Notes under the pieces: generated by a model
Told to the model about the DNA's origin: nothing
Seen by the model: the letters and a program-made list of their open reading frames with translations, nothing else
Database searches by the model: none
Position numbers and translations under genes: made by a program
NCBI RefSeq assembly: GCF_029983095.1
Contig: NZ_CP120467.1
Location: forward strand, 1-64,000
Origin: Enterococcus montenegrensis
GTDB lineage: Bacteria; Bacillota; Bacilli; Lactobacillales; Enterococcaceae
Length of the DNA: 64,000 bases
Reading direction: 5' to 3'
Part shown: in pieces, positions 11,330 through 22,536 of the stretch
Position numbering within the stretch: position 1 is the stretch's first letter
How the letters are laid out: the number at the start of each line of letters is the position of its first letter

Positions 11330-12799
<1,470 letters not shown>

Positions 12800-12805
12800 T
12801 TATTT

Positions 12806-14704
<1,899 letters not shown>

Positions 14705-14721
14705 TCATTTTCAATTTGTTT

Positions 14722-14808
14722 TAAAAAAAATAAAAAACCCAGATAGAAAAAACATGATCCCAAATAAAATAAATCATCTGGTATCTTTGTCTTTTCAATC
14801 TGGGTTTT
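14722..14808 (-). terminator. Conditional terminator upstream of bglP
   Basis: On the minus strand AAAACCCAGAT and ATCTGGGTTTT form the stem, followed by a long T-rich tract. The 5' arm overlaps the end of the RAT sequence at 14803-14830. Binding of the antiterminator to RAT should therefore block this hairpin. Confidence 0.88.
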
Positions 14809-14830
14809 GCCTGCCGTACAGTAACAATCC
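14803..14830 (-). promoter_or_regulatory. RAT, ribonucleic antiterminator site, for bglP
   Basis: On the minus strand the 28-nt element begins GGATTGTTACTG and ends GGCAGGCAAAACC, the classical LicT/BglG target. It overlaps the terminator stem immediately downstream. The copy before the regulator gene differs by two bases (TTT for TAC in the centre). Confidence 0.93.
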
Positions 14831-14846
14831 GTTATTGATTGAATGT

Positions 14847-15689
14847 TTATTCCTCTGAAACCACCCGCTGAATGTGAATCGTCAAATAAATCATCTCAGA
14901 TTCTCCCAGGGGTTTTTGATACGTTTTAACTAAATAATCATTGATACGCTGCACCGTTTGAAAAGCTTTAGGGTATTTAGACTGAATTAAAGCAAAAAGA
15001 AATTCATCGGGCTCTTCTTTTAATTCATCTTTTAAATAGCGCTGGGCAAAATATTGTAAATGAGTGACGATCCGCTGATAACTTAGGGAATCTTGGCGGA
15101 AAACCACACCATAAAAACGACTGATAATCTGCAATATATCCCGCACAATTTCTGTTGCCTGCATCGTTTGTTGCATCGAGCCGTCGGCATTCAGCTGTTC
15201 ACTATTGACGATGTGAAAAGCGATAAACCCCGCCTCTGACTCCGGCAGAGTCACGTGCAGTTTTTCGTTAATTAAAGTGATCGCATCTTGGGCTAAGGCA
15301 AATTCTTTAGGATAAAATTTGCGGGTTTCAAATAAAAGCGGATTGGGAATTTCAATTCCTTCTTTGCAACGCTCCAATGCGTAGTGAATATGATCGGTTA
15401 GCGTCAGATAAATATTTGACGACAATTCTTGCTGCAATTTTTCCTCTGCATTGTCGACGATCTGCTTGACTAAATCTACTTCCTCTAATGGAATATCAGC
15501 AAACAATTGTTGAAATTGACCAGAAGTTAGCGAATCTTTCAAAATAAATTCTTTTTCAATCACACCAGCGTCAATCACATCCCCGACTTTTCTACCAAAA
15601 GCCAGACCGCGTCCCATATAAATGACCTCTTCACCAGCTTCATTGCGGGACATGACGATGTTGTTATTTAGAATTTTTTCAATTACCAC
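14847..15689 (-). CDS. bglG: BglG/LicT-family transcription antiterminator
   Basis: RNA-binding antiterminator that lets transcription pass the bgl terminators when phosphorylated suitably by HPr and the permease. An RNA-binding CAT domain (VVIEKILNNNIV through MGRGLAFGRKVGDVID) is followed by two PRD domains with conserved His residues (LTDHIHYALERC; AGFIAFHIVNSEQ; MIYLTIHIQRV). The frame is open from an ATG at 15716, but that codon abuts the T-run of the upstream terminator and has no SD. I prefer the GTG at 15689, preceded by GGGAGTGG. This gives 280 residues and the usual family N-terminus. The gene autoregulates through its own RAT/terminator. Confidence 0.93.
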   Translation of the reverse strand: MVIEKILNNNIVMSRNEAGEEVIYMGRGLAFGRKVGDVIDAGVIEKEFILKDSLTSGQFQQLFADIPLEEVDLVKQIVDNAEEKLQQELSSNIYLTLTDHIHYALERCKEGIEIPNPLLFETRKFYPKEFALAQDAITLINEKLHVTLPESEAGFIAFHIVNSEQLNADGSMQQTMQATEIVRDILQIISRFYGVVFRQDSLSYQRIVTHLQYFAQRYLKDELKEEPDEFLFALIQSKYPKAFQTVQRINDYLVKTYQKPLGESEMIYLTIHIQRVVSEE

Positions 15690-15730
15690 GCTTCCCACTC
15701 CCTGCGTCTGCTTCATTTCCAGACAAAATA

Positions 15731-15776
15731 AAAAAACCTAGAATTTCCCCCTTGATACTTGCGGTAAATTCCGGTT
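15731..15776 (-). terminator. Conditional terminator upstream of the antiterminator gene
   Basis: The arms AACCGGAATTT and AAATTCTAGGTT on the minus strand are followed by TTTTTTTATTTT. The 5' arm shares four bases with the RAT at 15773-15800. Confidence 0.85.
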
Positions 15777-15800
15777 TTGCCTGCCAAACAGTAACAATCC
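15773..15800 (-). promoter_or_regulatory. RAT site in the leader of the antiterminator gene
   Basis: The minus strand reads GGATTGTTACTG and continues to GGCAGGCAAAACC, 28 nt. This makes two RAT/terminator pairs in the operon, one per segment. Confidence 0.92.
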
Positions 15801-15808
15801 TTAGACAT

Positions 15809-15837
15809 AATCTAGCACAGTAAAAAAAAATTTGCAA
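15809..15837 (-). promoter_or_regulatory. Promoter of the beta-glucoside operon
   Basis: On the minus strand TTGCAA, 17 nt, then TAGATT. The predicted start lies just before the RAT sequence, the usual arrangement for antiterminator-controlled bgl operons. Confidence 0.65.
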
Positions 15838-15854
15838 GCCTTTTCAGACAGAAA

Positions 15855-15925
15855 AGCGAAACAAACTTGCGTAGCTCGCTAAAAATAAGCGCAGAATTTT
15901 CAGAAATTGTTTCTCAAATTTTTCC
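15855..15925 (-). repeat. Truncated type C repeat module
   Basis: This sequence matches the left half of the type C module at 10867 almost base for base (AGCGAAACAAACTTGC, then TAAAAATAAGCGCAGAATTT). It breaks off after the central AAATTTTT. The right half is missing. It lies just upstream of the bgl promoter, so repeat material borders both sides of the bgl operon. Confidence 0.8.
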
Positions 15926-15930
15926 ATAAC

Positions 15931-16010
15931 AAAAAAACTGCCAAATAAATTTCCCCTTCTTAGCAAAAATAAACTTTATTTTTACTAAGGAGGGTACTTT
16001 TTGGCAGTTT
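15931..16010 (-). terminator. Terminator of dnaN
   Basis: On the minus strand AAACTGCCAAA and TTTGGCAGTTT form the outer stem. A second inner pairing, CTTAGTAAAAATAAA with TTTATTTTTGCTAAG, extends it. A T-run follows. Confidence 0.85.
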
Positions 16011-16037
16011 ATCGTTTCAAAATTTAATTTTTAGCAA

Positions 16038-17168
16038 TTAATTGGTTCGCACTGGGGTAATCAATTGGATAAAGTTGGCTTGGCCAGCTGTAGGTTCCAA
16101 TGTGAAAGGACGAATAGCTGAAATAAAGCGAATGGTAATACTCATATCGCCAAAAGCTCGCAATGCCGCTTTCATGTAGTCAGGATTGAAGGAAATTTCC
16201 AACGGATCGCCACTAACTTTTTCATAATTTAATGCTTCTTCTACTTTTCCGACTTCAGGAGAATTACCGTAAAGCATCACGGCATCTTCTTTAATTGAAA
16301 GGCGCACAATATTGTTCCGACCTTCATGAGAAAGCAAAGAGGCCCGTTCAATTGCCGCTAAGAAATTCGGCACGCTAAATTCGATTTCAGTATTGAATTG
16401 ACTTGGAATTAACCGATTGGTATCAGGGTAATTTCCTTCCAGTAAGCGAGAATAAAACAGCATATTTTCAGTTTGGAACAAGACTTGATTTTCCATAATG
16501 CTAATCGCAATTTCTTCTTCATCATCTGCTAAAGAACGAGATAATTCAATCAAACTCTTGCCGGGAACAACGATATTGAAATCCTCTGCTTCTTGTTCCA
16601 AAGGTATAACCCGTTGGCTCAAGCGGTGTGAGTCGGTTGCGACTACCAATAGTTGCTTGTTTTCTAACACAAAGTGAACCCCGGTTAAAATTGGGCGACT
16701 TTCATGGGCAGAAACAGCAAAAACAGTTTCACTAATTAATTGATTTAAGGTTTGTGCAGATAATTTTAATTGATCGCGACTTTCTACCACTGGCAAATGT
16801 GGGTAGTTATCTGCATCCAAGCCATTTACCATAAAGTTAGCTTTTCCAGAAGTGATGGCAACTTGTTCATTTTCCACAACTTCCATCGTGAAAGTATCTT
16901 CTGGCAAGCGGCGGATAATTTCGCTAAAAAAGCGTGCTTGTAACACGATAGAACCAGCTGATTCCACCAGCATTTGCGCTTTTTCATTGTCAACGGCTAA
17001 AAATGTCTCGATGGAAATATCGGCATTGCTCCCAGTTAAGGTTAAACCGCGTTCTGTTAAAACAATTTTTACCCCCGTTAAAATTGGGATAGTAGTTTTA
17101 GAAGAAATCGCCCGTTGGACAGTTTGTAATTCCTGCATAAAGGCAGAACGATTCATTGTGACTTTCAT
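16038..17168 (-). CDS. dnaN: DNA polymerase III sliding clamp (beta subunit)
   Basis: Ring-shaped processivity clamp that holds the replicative polymerase on DNA. The protein shows the three-fold beta-clamp repeat, with MKVTMNRSAFMQELQTVQRAISSKTTIPILTGV at the N-terminus, VATDSHRLSQRVIPL in the middle and the C-terminal LEPTAGQANFIQLITPVRTN. I chose the ATG at 17168 rather than the more upstream in-frame ATG. GGAG lies 9 nt before it and the resulting 376 residues match family length. It follows dnaA on the same strand, separated by about 385 bp that hold the origin unwinding element and an extended -10 promoter. Confidence 0.97.
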   Translation of the reverse strand: MKVTMNRSAFMQELQTVQRAISSKTTIPILTGVKIVLTERGLTLTGSNADISIETFLAVDNEKAQMLVESAGSIVLQARFFSEIIRRLPEDTFTMEVVENEQVAITSGKANFMVNGLDADNYPHLPVVESRDQLKLSAQTLNQLISETVFAVSAHESRPILTGVHFVLENKQLLVVATDSHRLSQRVIPLEQEAEDFNIVVPGKSLIELSRSLADDEEEIAISIMENQVLFQTENMLFYSRLLEGNYPDTNRLIPSQFNTEIEFSVPNFLAAIERASLLSHEGRNNIVRLSIKEDAVMLYGNSPEVGKVEEALNYEKVSGDPLEISFNPDYMKAALRAFGDMSITIRFISAIRPFTLEPTAGQANFIQLITPVRTN

Positions 17169-17367
17169 AGATGGCACTCCAATCTTTTTAATGTGTAACA
17201 ATTTTTTATCAGGTGGAAAATAGGTTTAAACACCACAAACTGCAAAACTTAAATATTTCGCTTTTTACAAATAATTGCAATTAGAAAAATGTAGCTGATG
17301 TTGTTTTACTTTTTTTAATAATTTTCCCTAGCTTACTACCGCTAAAAACTAAAAATGACTCATGCTG

Positions 17368-17373
17368 ATTATA
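17368..17373 (-). promoter_or_regulatory. Extended -10 promoter element for dnaN
   Basis: The minus strand reads TGCTATAAT, a perfect -10 with a TGn extension. No good -35 lies 17 nt upstream. The transcript would have a leader of about 190 nt before dnaN. Confidence 0.6.
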
Positions 17374-17429
17374 GCATTTTTTTCAAAGTTAAAAGAAGGC
17401 GGATGCCTTTATATTTAAGAGTAAAAAGA

Positions 17430-17550
17430 TAGTAGTAGTAGTAGGGCCTGTTGAAGCAGTGGATAAGTGTCAAAACCTAAGACGCAGGAAGAGTTTTCCA
17501 CTGTGTATAACTTGTGGATAAAAAATGGAAAACGTCAAAATTTATCCACA
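17430..17550 (-). other. oriC: oriC unwinding element between dnaA and dnaN (DnaA-trio plus DnaA boxes)
   Basis: Read on the minus strand, the order is: an opposite-facing perfect box (17542-17550), a perfect TTATCCACA (17513-17521), TTATACACA (17502-17510) and TTATCCACT (17458-17466). A GGCC-containing GC step follows, then five CTA triplets (17430-17444) and AT-rich sequence. DnaA box, GC cluster, DnaA-trio and AT-rich DNA is the arrangement described for the Bacillus subtilis basal unwinding system, also between dnaA and dnaN. The assignment is by pattern; melting has not been tested. Confidence 0.8.
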
Positions 17551-17553
17551 TGC

Positions 17554-18882
17554 TTATTTTAATAATAAATTTTTAATTTCTGAAACTTCAGTTTGTGTTG
17601 TCAGATCATTGTCTAATAATTGCTGAATTTTTTCGTGGGCGTGGATGACGGTCGTGTGATCTTTGCCGCCAAATTCAGCGCCGATTTTTGGTAAAGAGTT
17701 ATCAGTCAGCTCCCGGGATAAATACATGGCGATTTGCCGCGGAACGACGATACTTTTTACCCGTTTTTTCCCTTTTAAGTCTTTAATTGAAATGTGATAG
17801 TATTTTGCAACTTCTTCTTGGATCTGCAAAATGGAAATTTGGGCAACGCCGCCATTGCTCTTTAAAGATTTCAATGCTTCGGCAGCTAGACTGGTGCTGA
17901 TTTCCGCATTATTCATCGTCGCATAGGCCTGCACCCGCAAAAGTGCACCCTCTAATTCGCGAATGTTGGAGTCGATTTGACCGGCGATATAACTTAGGGT
18001 ATCATCTGGGATTTCCAAACGCTCTGCTTCCGCTTTTTTTCGCAAAATCGCAATTCGCGTCTCCAAATCTGGCGGTGTAATATCGACAGATAAGCCCCAG
18101 GCAAAGCGGGAAACCAAACGTTCCGGCAAAGTCGGGATCTCACTTGGCAAGCGGTCACTGGTTAAGACGATTTGTTTGTTGTTTTTGTAAAGCTCTTCAA
18201 AGGTATAGAAAAATTCGTTTTGCGTTTCAACTTTATTTTCCAAAAATTGGATATCGTCGACTAACAATAAATCGACACTACGGTATTCGTGGCGAAATTC
18301 TTCACTGGTACGATTTTTAATCGAGGTAATAAAGTCATTGGTGAAGTTTTCACTACTAACGTATTTAATTTTGGCATTGGGGCGATATTTTAACAATTCG
18401 TACCCAATTGCGTGCATCAAGTGGGTTTTCCCTAAACCAACACCGCCGTAAAAGAAAAGCGGGTTGTAAATTGAACCGGGTTCTTCCGCGACAACTTGAG
18501 CGGCAGCGTGAGCCATCTGGTTGCCTTGCCCAATAACAAAAGTGTCAAAGGTGTATTTTGGGTTTAACATAATGGAACGATCCACTTTTTCTTCCACTTT
18601 TTCCTCTTTTGCTTGAGGCATTTCTTCTTGCACTTCATCTTCTGTGATAAAAGCCGGCATAATTTCTCTGCCATAAAGGCGATAGCTGTTTTCTAACACC
18701 CGTGGTGCTAAATTTTTCTCCCAATAATCACGGTGAACTTTAGTTGGGACTTTGATCAAAAGCTCATCGTTTTTTAGTGAAAGAGGACTAGCACTTTCTG
18801 CCCAAACTTGAAAGCTGGCAGGGCTGAGGTCATTTTTTAAGCTGTTTAACACCTCTTGCCACAAGGCTTCATATGATGACAT
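17554..18882 (-). CDS. dnaA: Chromosomal replication initiator DnaA
   Basis: AAA+ initiator that binds DnaA boxes and opens the origin. The 442-residue protein has an N-terminal interaction domain I (SYEALWQEVLNSLKNDLSPASFQVW) and a short acidic linker. The AAA+ domain shows Walker A GGVGLGKTHLMHAIGYE and Walker B LLLVDDIQFLENK. The C-terminal helix-turn-helix DNA-binding domain includes the signature GAEFGGKDHTTVIHAHEKI. A strong SD (GGAGG) precedes the ATG at 18882. DnaA boxes flank the gene on both sides, as in other bipartite Firmicute origins. Confidence 0.98.
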   Translation of the reverse strand: MSSYEALWQEVLNSLKNDLSPASFQVWAESASPLSLKNDELLIKVPTKVHRDYWEKNLAPRVLENSYRLYGREIMPAFITEDEVQEEMPQAKEEKVEEKVDRSIMLNPKYTFDTFVIGQGNQMAHAAAQVVAEEPGSIYNPLFFYGGVGLGKTHLMHAIGYELLKYRPNAKIKYVSSENFTNDFITSIKNRTSEEFRHEYRSVDLLLVDDIQFLENKVETQNEFFYTFEELYKNNKQIVLTSDRLPSEIPTLPERLVSRFAWGLSVDITPPDLETRIAILRKKAEAERLEIPDDTLSYIAGQIDSNIRELEGALLRVQAYATMNNAEISTSLAAEALKSLKSNGGVAQISILQIQEEVAKYYHISIKDLKGKKRVKSIVVPRQIAMYLSRELTDNSLPKIGAEFGGKDHTTVIHAHEKIQQLLDNDLTTQTEVSEIKNLLLK

Positions 18883-19036
18883 GAGTTTCCTCCTTAATTT
18901 TTTCCAATCAATAAAACGGCCTGCGTTTTAATTTACGTATATTCATAATAGTTAAGACATCCCAAGCGGGCTTAAAAAGCAAAAGAGCGCCTCAAAAAAC
19001 ACCTAGTAATAAATTACGAGGATCCGGCGGCACTTT

Positions 19037-19048
19037 GTGAAATTTCAC
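19037..19048. other. 12-bp perfect palindrome upstream of dnaA
   Basis: GTGAAATTTCAC lies in the dnaA-upstream region, before the DnaA-box cluster. It resembles a rearranged parS half-site but not parS itself. I cannot name a binding protein. Confidence 0.35.
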
Positions 19049-19227
19049 GAACTCTAGATTGCTGCCAATTTAAAAAGAAGCAGACAAAAAGAGGTATCCC
19101 TAATTTATCACTTTTTAAAGAAGTTTTCCACAGGCAGAGAGCAAAAAGCAGAAAAAAATTTATTTTCAGCAAGTTTTCCACAAATAAACAAGAAGATGAA
19201 AATGTGAATTAACAGCAGGTATAAAAA

Positions 19228-19475
19228 TAATCCACAGGCCTAAAAAAAATGTGGACAAATTTGAGTTTTTGAAAAGTTTCCACAAGGTCTTTTGGATAAA
19301 AGAGTGGATTGTAACAGCGTTTTGTAACGTCTATCCACAGAAAAATAATTACTTGTGGAAAAGTTTTTAAGCTGTGTGAAAGTGTGGATAATTATTTCCA
19401 AAACTTTAATTTAACTTTCAAAAATTTTTTGTGAATTCACAACCATCAACAGGCTTTATAAAGAAATGTGGATAA
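19228..19475. other. oriC: oriC DnaA-box cluster upstream of dnaA
   Basis: Perfect boxes lie at 19383-19391 and 19467-19475. One-mismatch boxes are TAATCCACA (19228), TTGTCCACA on the minus strand (19250), CTATCCACA (19331) and TTTTCCACA on the minus strand (19354). The whole dnaA-rpmH gap from 18883 is AT-rich. It contains no gene apart from the rpmH promoter at its right end. This corresponds to the upstream half of a bipartite origin. Confidence 0.85.
19429..19442. other. 14-bp perfect palindrome inside the DnaA-box cluster
   Basis: TTGTGAATTCACAA lies between the two perfect DnaA boxes. Its position suggests a site for an origin regulator, but the sequence matches no site I recognise with confidence. 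Confidence 0.35.
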
Positions 19476-19505
19476 CTTTTTTACCGTTTTAGCGTGATTT
19501 TGTAG

Positions 19506-19535
19506 TTGACAAAAAGCAATCGGAGTCGTTATACT
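19506..19535 (+). promoter_or_regulatory. Promoter of rpmH
   Basis: A perfect TTGACA is followed after 18 nt by TATACT. A CGGAGG SD lies further down, before the rpmH start codon. Confidence 0.88.
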
Positions 19536-19589
19536 ATCAAAGTATGTCTGTAGTGATGGATATGAGAATTACCTCGGAGGTGGAAATAA

Positions 19590-19724
19590 ATGAAAAGAAC
19601 TTACCAACCAAACAAACGTAAACGTCAAAAAGTTCACGGTTTCCGTAAACGTATGAGCACTAAAAACGGCCGTCGCGTCTTAGCTAGCCGCCGTCTTAAA
19701 GGACGTAAAGTATTGTCAGCTTAA
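19590..19724 (+). CDS. rpmH: 50S ribosomal protein L34
   Basis: Small, very basic large-subunit protein of 44 residues ([20 protein letters not shown] through [11 protein letters not shown]), a textbook L34. It is the first gene to the right of the origin. An SD (GGAGGTG) lies just upstream. In most bacteria rnpA follows almost at once. Here rpmH has its own terminator and a repeat array separates it from rnpA by about 700 bp, so the usual rpmH-rnpA co-transcription is probably lost or reduced. Confidence 0.98.
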   Translation: MKRTYQPNKRKRQKVHGFRKRMSTKNGRRVLASRRLKGRKVLSA

Positions 19725-19725
19725 G

Positions 19726-19752
19726 CCACTGGTTGCCAGTGGTATTTTTTTT
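19726..19752 (+). terminator. Terminator directly after rpmH
   Basis: CCACTGG, loop TTG, CCAGTGG, then TATTTTTTTT. It starts one base after the stop codon. Confidence 0.92.
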
Positions 19753-19865
19753 ATGTTGGCTAACATAGTAAATAAAGTTGTCACTTCAAGATCACGTAAA
19801 AAAATCTCATCATGGTAGAGGTTTTGGCAGGTGAAATTGGAGTGGCTTTTTTTTGTTTTAGATTT

Positions 19866-20357
19866 GACCCCAGTGACAAACTCGCGGCGGCAATAAACCA
19901 AAATCTTGCGAAATTTGAAGAACAATTTAGCAAGATTTTATTTTATTGCTTGCGAGCTAAAAGAGTCCCCGTAACTTTTCTTTGATCCAGCTTCAAGCAC
20001 CAACTCTTTGGGAAAAATTCAAAAATTTGATTCTGATAAAGAACATCAGCAGCCAAATTTCCGACATTTTTCCAAAGAGTTACCCAGCGCTTTCAGCTTT
20101 TCTTTGATCCAGCTGCACAAACTAGCCCGCTAAGAAATAAGTCAAAATTTCCAAAAATTTGAAGAGACAATTTCTGAAAATTCTGCGCTTATTTTTAGCG
20201 TACTGAACAAGTTTGTTTCGCTTTTCTTTGATCCAGCTTTGCGAACTAACTCGCTGCGACAATAAGTCAAAATTTCAAGAAATTTGGAAAACAATTTATT
20301 GAAATTCTGCCTTATTGCTGACGAGTAAAACGAGTTCGAAAAGCTTTTCTTTTTAGG
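19866..20357 (+). repeat. Repeat array 2: four hairpin modules, order B-A-C-B
   Basis: Modules lie at about 19866-19976 (B), 19989-20098 (A), 20111-20222 (C) and 20235-20345 (B), a period of 122-124 bp. The linkers TTTCTTTGATCC are the reverse complement of those in array 1. The A and C modules are near-identical reverse complements of the array 1 modules. The outer arms of the last B module (GCGAACTAACTCG against CGAG...CGAGTTCG) and of the C module (ACAAACT against AAGTTTGT) pair. The array fills the gap between rpmH and rnpA. Confidence 0.85.
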
Positions 20358-20432
20358 GTAAAGTTTAGGGGGGAATTATGGTATTATTGAAAGGTATGAG
20401 CAAATGATTTTAGAAGAAGTGAAGGAAACGTC

Positions 20433-20765
20433 ATGAAAAAAGCCTATCGTGTCAAAAAAGAACGAGATTTTCAGCGGGTATTTGAGCAAGGCAGCTCTTG
20501 TGCGAATCGCCGTTTTGTTGTCTATAAACTTCCGAAAGAACAAGACCATTTTCGTGTTGGTATTTCGGTGGGGAAAAAAGTCGGCAATGCTGTGATGCGC
20601 AATAGTGTGAAACGGAAAATCCGTGCTAGTTTGTATACTCTAAAAGATCAGATTGATCCGAATCTTGATTTTATTATCATCGCTCGACCAACTGTGAGTG
20701 AATTAGATAGTGAAGAATTGCTGCAAAATTTGAAACATGTACTAAAACTCGCAAAAATTATTTAA
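20433..20765 (+). CDS. rnpA: Ribonuclease P protein component
   Basis: Basic protein subunit of RNase P, which matures the 5' ends of tRNAs. The 110-residue protein contains the signature [19 protein letters not shown] and the N-terminal [25 protein letters not shown] lies before the ATG. Downstream yidC and jag follow with short gaps, so an rnpA-yidC-jag operon is likely. Because the repeat array and the rpmH terminator cut it off from rpmH, it needs a promoter in the ~75 bp upstream. TATTAT at about 20382 is a possible -10, but I see no strong -35. Confidence 0.97.
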   Translation: MKKAYRVKKERDFQRVFEQGSSCANRRFVVYKLPKEQDHFRVGISVGKKVGNAVMRNSVKRKIRASLYTLKDQIDPNLDFIIIARPTVSELDSEELLQNLKHVLKLAKII

Positions 20766-20791
20766 ATAATCGTTAGAAGGGATCATGCCTC

Positions 20792-21625
20792 GTGAAAAAG
20801 AAACATGTCAAAAAAGCACTGCTTTTAAGCGGCATGCTGGCACTGGTAGTATTCTTGTCAGCCTGTGGTGCCACCGGAGAAGTAAGTGCCAACAGTACTG
20901 GAATTTGGGATCGTTACATCGTTTGGAACTTTGCCCGCGCTATTAAAGCATTATCGTTTGGTAATGCCGGAATTGGGATTATTTTATTTACTTTAGTCGT
21001 GCGGATTATTTTAATGCCATTGATGCATTTCCAAACAAAAAGTATGCGGAAAACCCAAGAATTACAACCAAAAATCAAAGCGCTGCAAGCTCAATATGCT
21101 GCTAAAGATATGGAAACGCAGCAAAAATTAAAAGAAGAAACGCAAAAGCTTTACGCTGAAAATAACGTCAATCCTTATGCGGGGTGTTTACCGCTGTTAG
21201 TGCAAATGCCGATTTTGATGGCGTTATGGCAAGCGATTCAACGGGTACCAGAATTATCTCAAGGTCATTTCTTATGGTTGAACTTAGGGGAAAAAGATCC
21301 CTATCTGATTTTACCGATTTTAGCGGCGGTATTTACTTTTGCCAGCACATATCTTTCAAGTATGAGCCAAGTAGAAGCAAATGCCAGCTTAAAAATTATG
21401 AACTTTGCAATGCCATTGATGATTTTAATGATGGGGCTAGGACTTGCCAGTGGTTTGTCATTATACTGGGTAATTTCCAATGCATTCCAAGTGGTGCAAA
21501 CATTATTAATCAACAATCCATTTAAGATTAGAAAAGAACGTGAAGAAGCACTTCGTCAAGAAAAAGCGCGGGAGCGTGCTTTGGAACGTGCGATGAATCC
21601 GAATAAGAAAAAACGTAAAAAATAA
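20792..21625 (+). CDS. yidC: Membrane protein insertase YidC/Oxa1
   Basis: Inserts and folds membrane proteins, alone or with SecYEG. The 277-residue Gram-positive type has a lipoprotein signal peptide ending in the lipobox LSAC (Cys at about residue 25). Five membrane segments follow, with the catalytic-groove Arg in the VVRIILMPLMHFQTKS region. The C-terminal tail is highly basic (NPNKKKRKK). The start is a GTG at 20792 with AGAAGGGA upstream. rnpA ends 26 bp before and jag begins 15 bp after, the conserved order next to the origin. Confidence 0.97.
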   Translation: MKKKHVKKALLLSGMLALVVFLSACGATGEVSANSTGIWDRYIVWNFARAIKALSFGNAGIGIILFTLVVRIILMPLMHFQTKSMRKTQELQPKIKALQAQYAAKDMETQQKLKEETQKLYAENNVNPYAGCLPLLVQMPILMALWQAIQRVPELSQGHFLWLNLGEKDPYLILPILAAVFTFASTYLSSMSQVEANASLKIMNFAMPLMILMMGLGLASGLSLYWVISNAFQVVQTLLINNPFKIRKEREEALRQEKARERALERAMNPNKKKRKK

Positions 21626-21640
21626 AAGGGGGTTACCTTG

Positions 21641-22420
21641 ATGCCGATTTATGAAGGAGCAACCAGTGGTGAAGCAGTAGTAGCCGGTTTAACTGCATTA
21701 GGAATTTCAAAAGACGAAGCTGTAATTGAGATTTTAGATGAAGGCAAAAAAGGCTTTTTGGGAATGGGAAAGAAAAATGCCCGCGTTTCAATTGAGCCTT
21801 CGGTGGCAGAAGATATTAGTGAAGCTGTCAGCCAAACCGTTGAAGACGTACTCGTTGCCGCTGACAAAACACCAGTCGTTACAGCTGAAGTACCAGCTGC
21901 AGAAGAAACAATTGTAGAGATCACGCCAACAACTGCAGAAATTTTATCTGACTTAGACGACGAAGCAGCTTTAACACAACTTGCGCTTTATCTAACCAAT
22001 ATTACCAACGAATTAAATGCACCTGCCTTAGTCAAAACAGAGCGGGAAAATGGGTTGGTTATCTTCCATTTGGACACGAAAAAACAAGGGATTCTGATTG
22101 GCAAACACGGTAAAATGTTAAATGCTTTACAGTATTTGGCTCAAGTTTTCATTCACCGCGTTGCGAAAAATAAACTTTCGGTTGTAGTCAATGTCGGCGA
22201 TTATCGCCAAAAACGTCAGGCTATTTTAGAACGTCTTGCACAACGGACAGCAGAAAAAGTGAAACGAACAGGACGGCCGGTTTTCTTAGAGCCGATGCCA
22301 GCTTTTGAACGTAAACAAATTCACTCTGCTTTAAGTCATGACGATAGCGTAAAGACTCACTCTGAAGGGGACGAACCTTACCGCTATTTAGTAGTGGAAC
22401 CAAATAAAAAGTATTATTAA
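21641..22420 (+). CDS. jag: Jag/KhpB RNA-binding protein
   Basis: RNA-binding protein connected with cell-size and cell-wall control in Firmicutes. It has an N-terminal Jag_N domain (MPIYEGATSGEAVVAGLTAL, EGKKGFLGMGKKNARV), an acidic linker rich in Glu, Val and Ala, a KH domain (GILIGKHGKMLNALQYLAQ) and a C-terminal R3H domain (ERKQIHSALSHDDSVKTHSEGDEPYRYLVVEP). TTG at 21638 and ATG at 21641 are both in frame. The AAAGGGGG SD is better placed for the ATG, giving 259 residues. A terminator follows. Confidence 0.95.
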   Translation: MPIYEGATSGEAVVAGLTALGISKDEAVIEILDEGKKGFLGMGKKNARVSIEPSVAEDISEAVSQTVEDVLVAADKTPVVTAEVPAAEETIVEITPTTAEILSDLDDEAALTQLALYLTNITNELNAPALVKTERENGLVIFHLDTKKQGILIGKHGKMLNALQYLAQVFIHRVAKNKLSVVVNVGDYRQKRQAILERLAQRTAEKVKRTGRPVFLEPMPAFERKQIHSALSHDDSVKTHSEGDEPYRYLVVEPNKKYY

Positions 22421-22452
22421 GCCCCTAAAAGCGGGATTAAAAAAGATTTAAA

Positions 22453-22499
22453 AATAGAGGGGAGAGCCAGTGAAAACTGATTCTCCCCTCTATTTTTTA
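22453..22499 (+). terminator. Terminator of rnpA-yidC-jag
   Basis: AATAGAGGGGAGA and TCTCCCCTCTATT pair across a short loop and are followed by TTTT. Confidence 0.92.
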
Positions 22500-22536
22500 T
22501 CAGCAGGGAATTAATGGAACAAAAGTTTTTCTATTC

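Noticed and set aside
19590..20765. tRNA or other RNA gene hidden in the rpmH-rnpA gap
   Set aside because: The gap consists of the repeat modules; no cloverleaf or conserved RNA motif was found.
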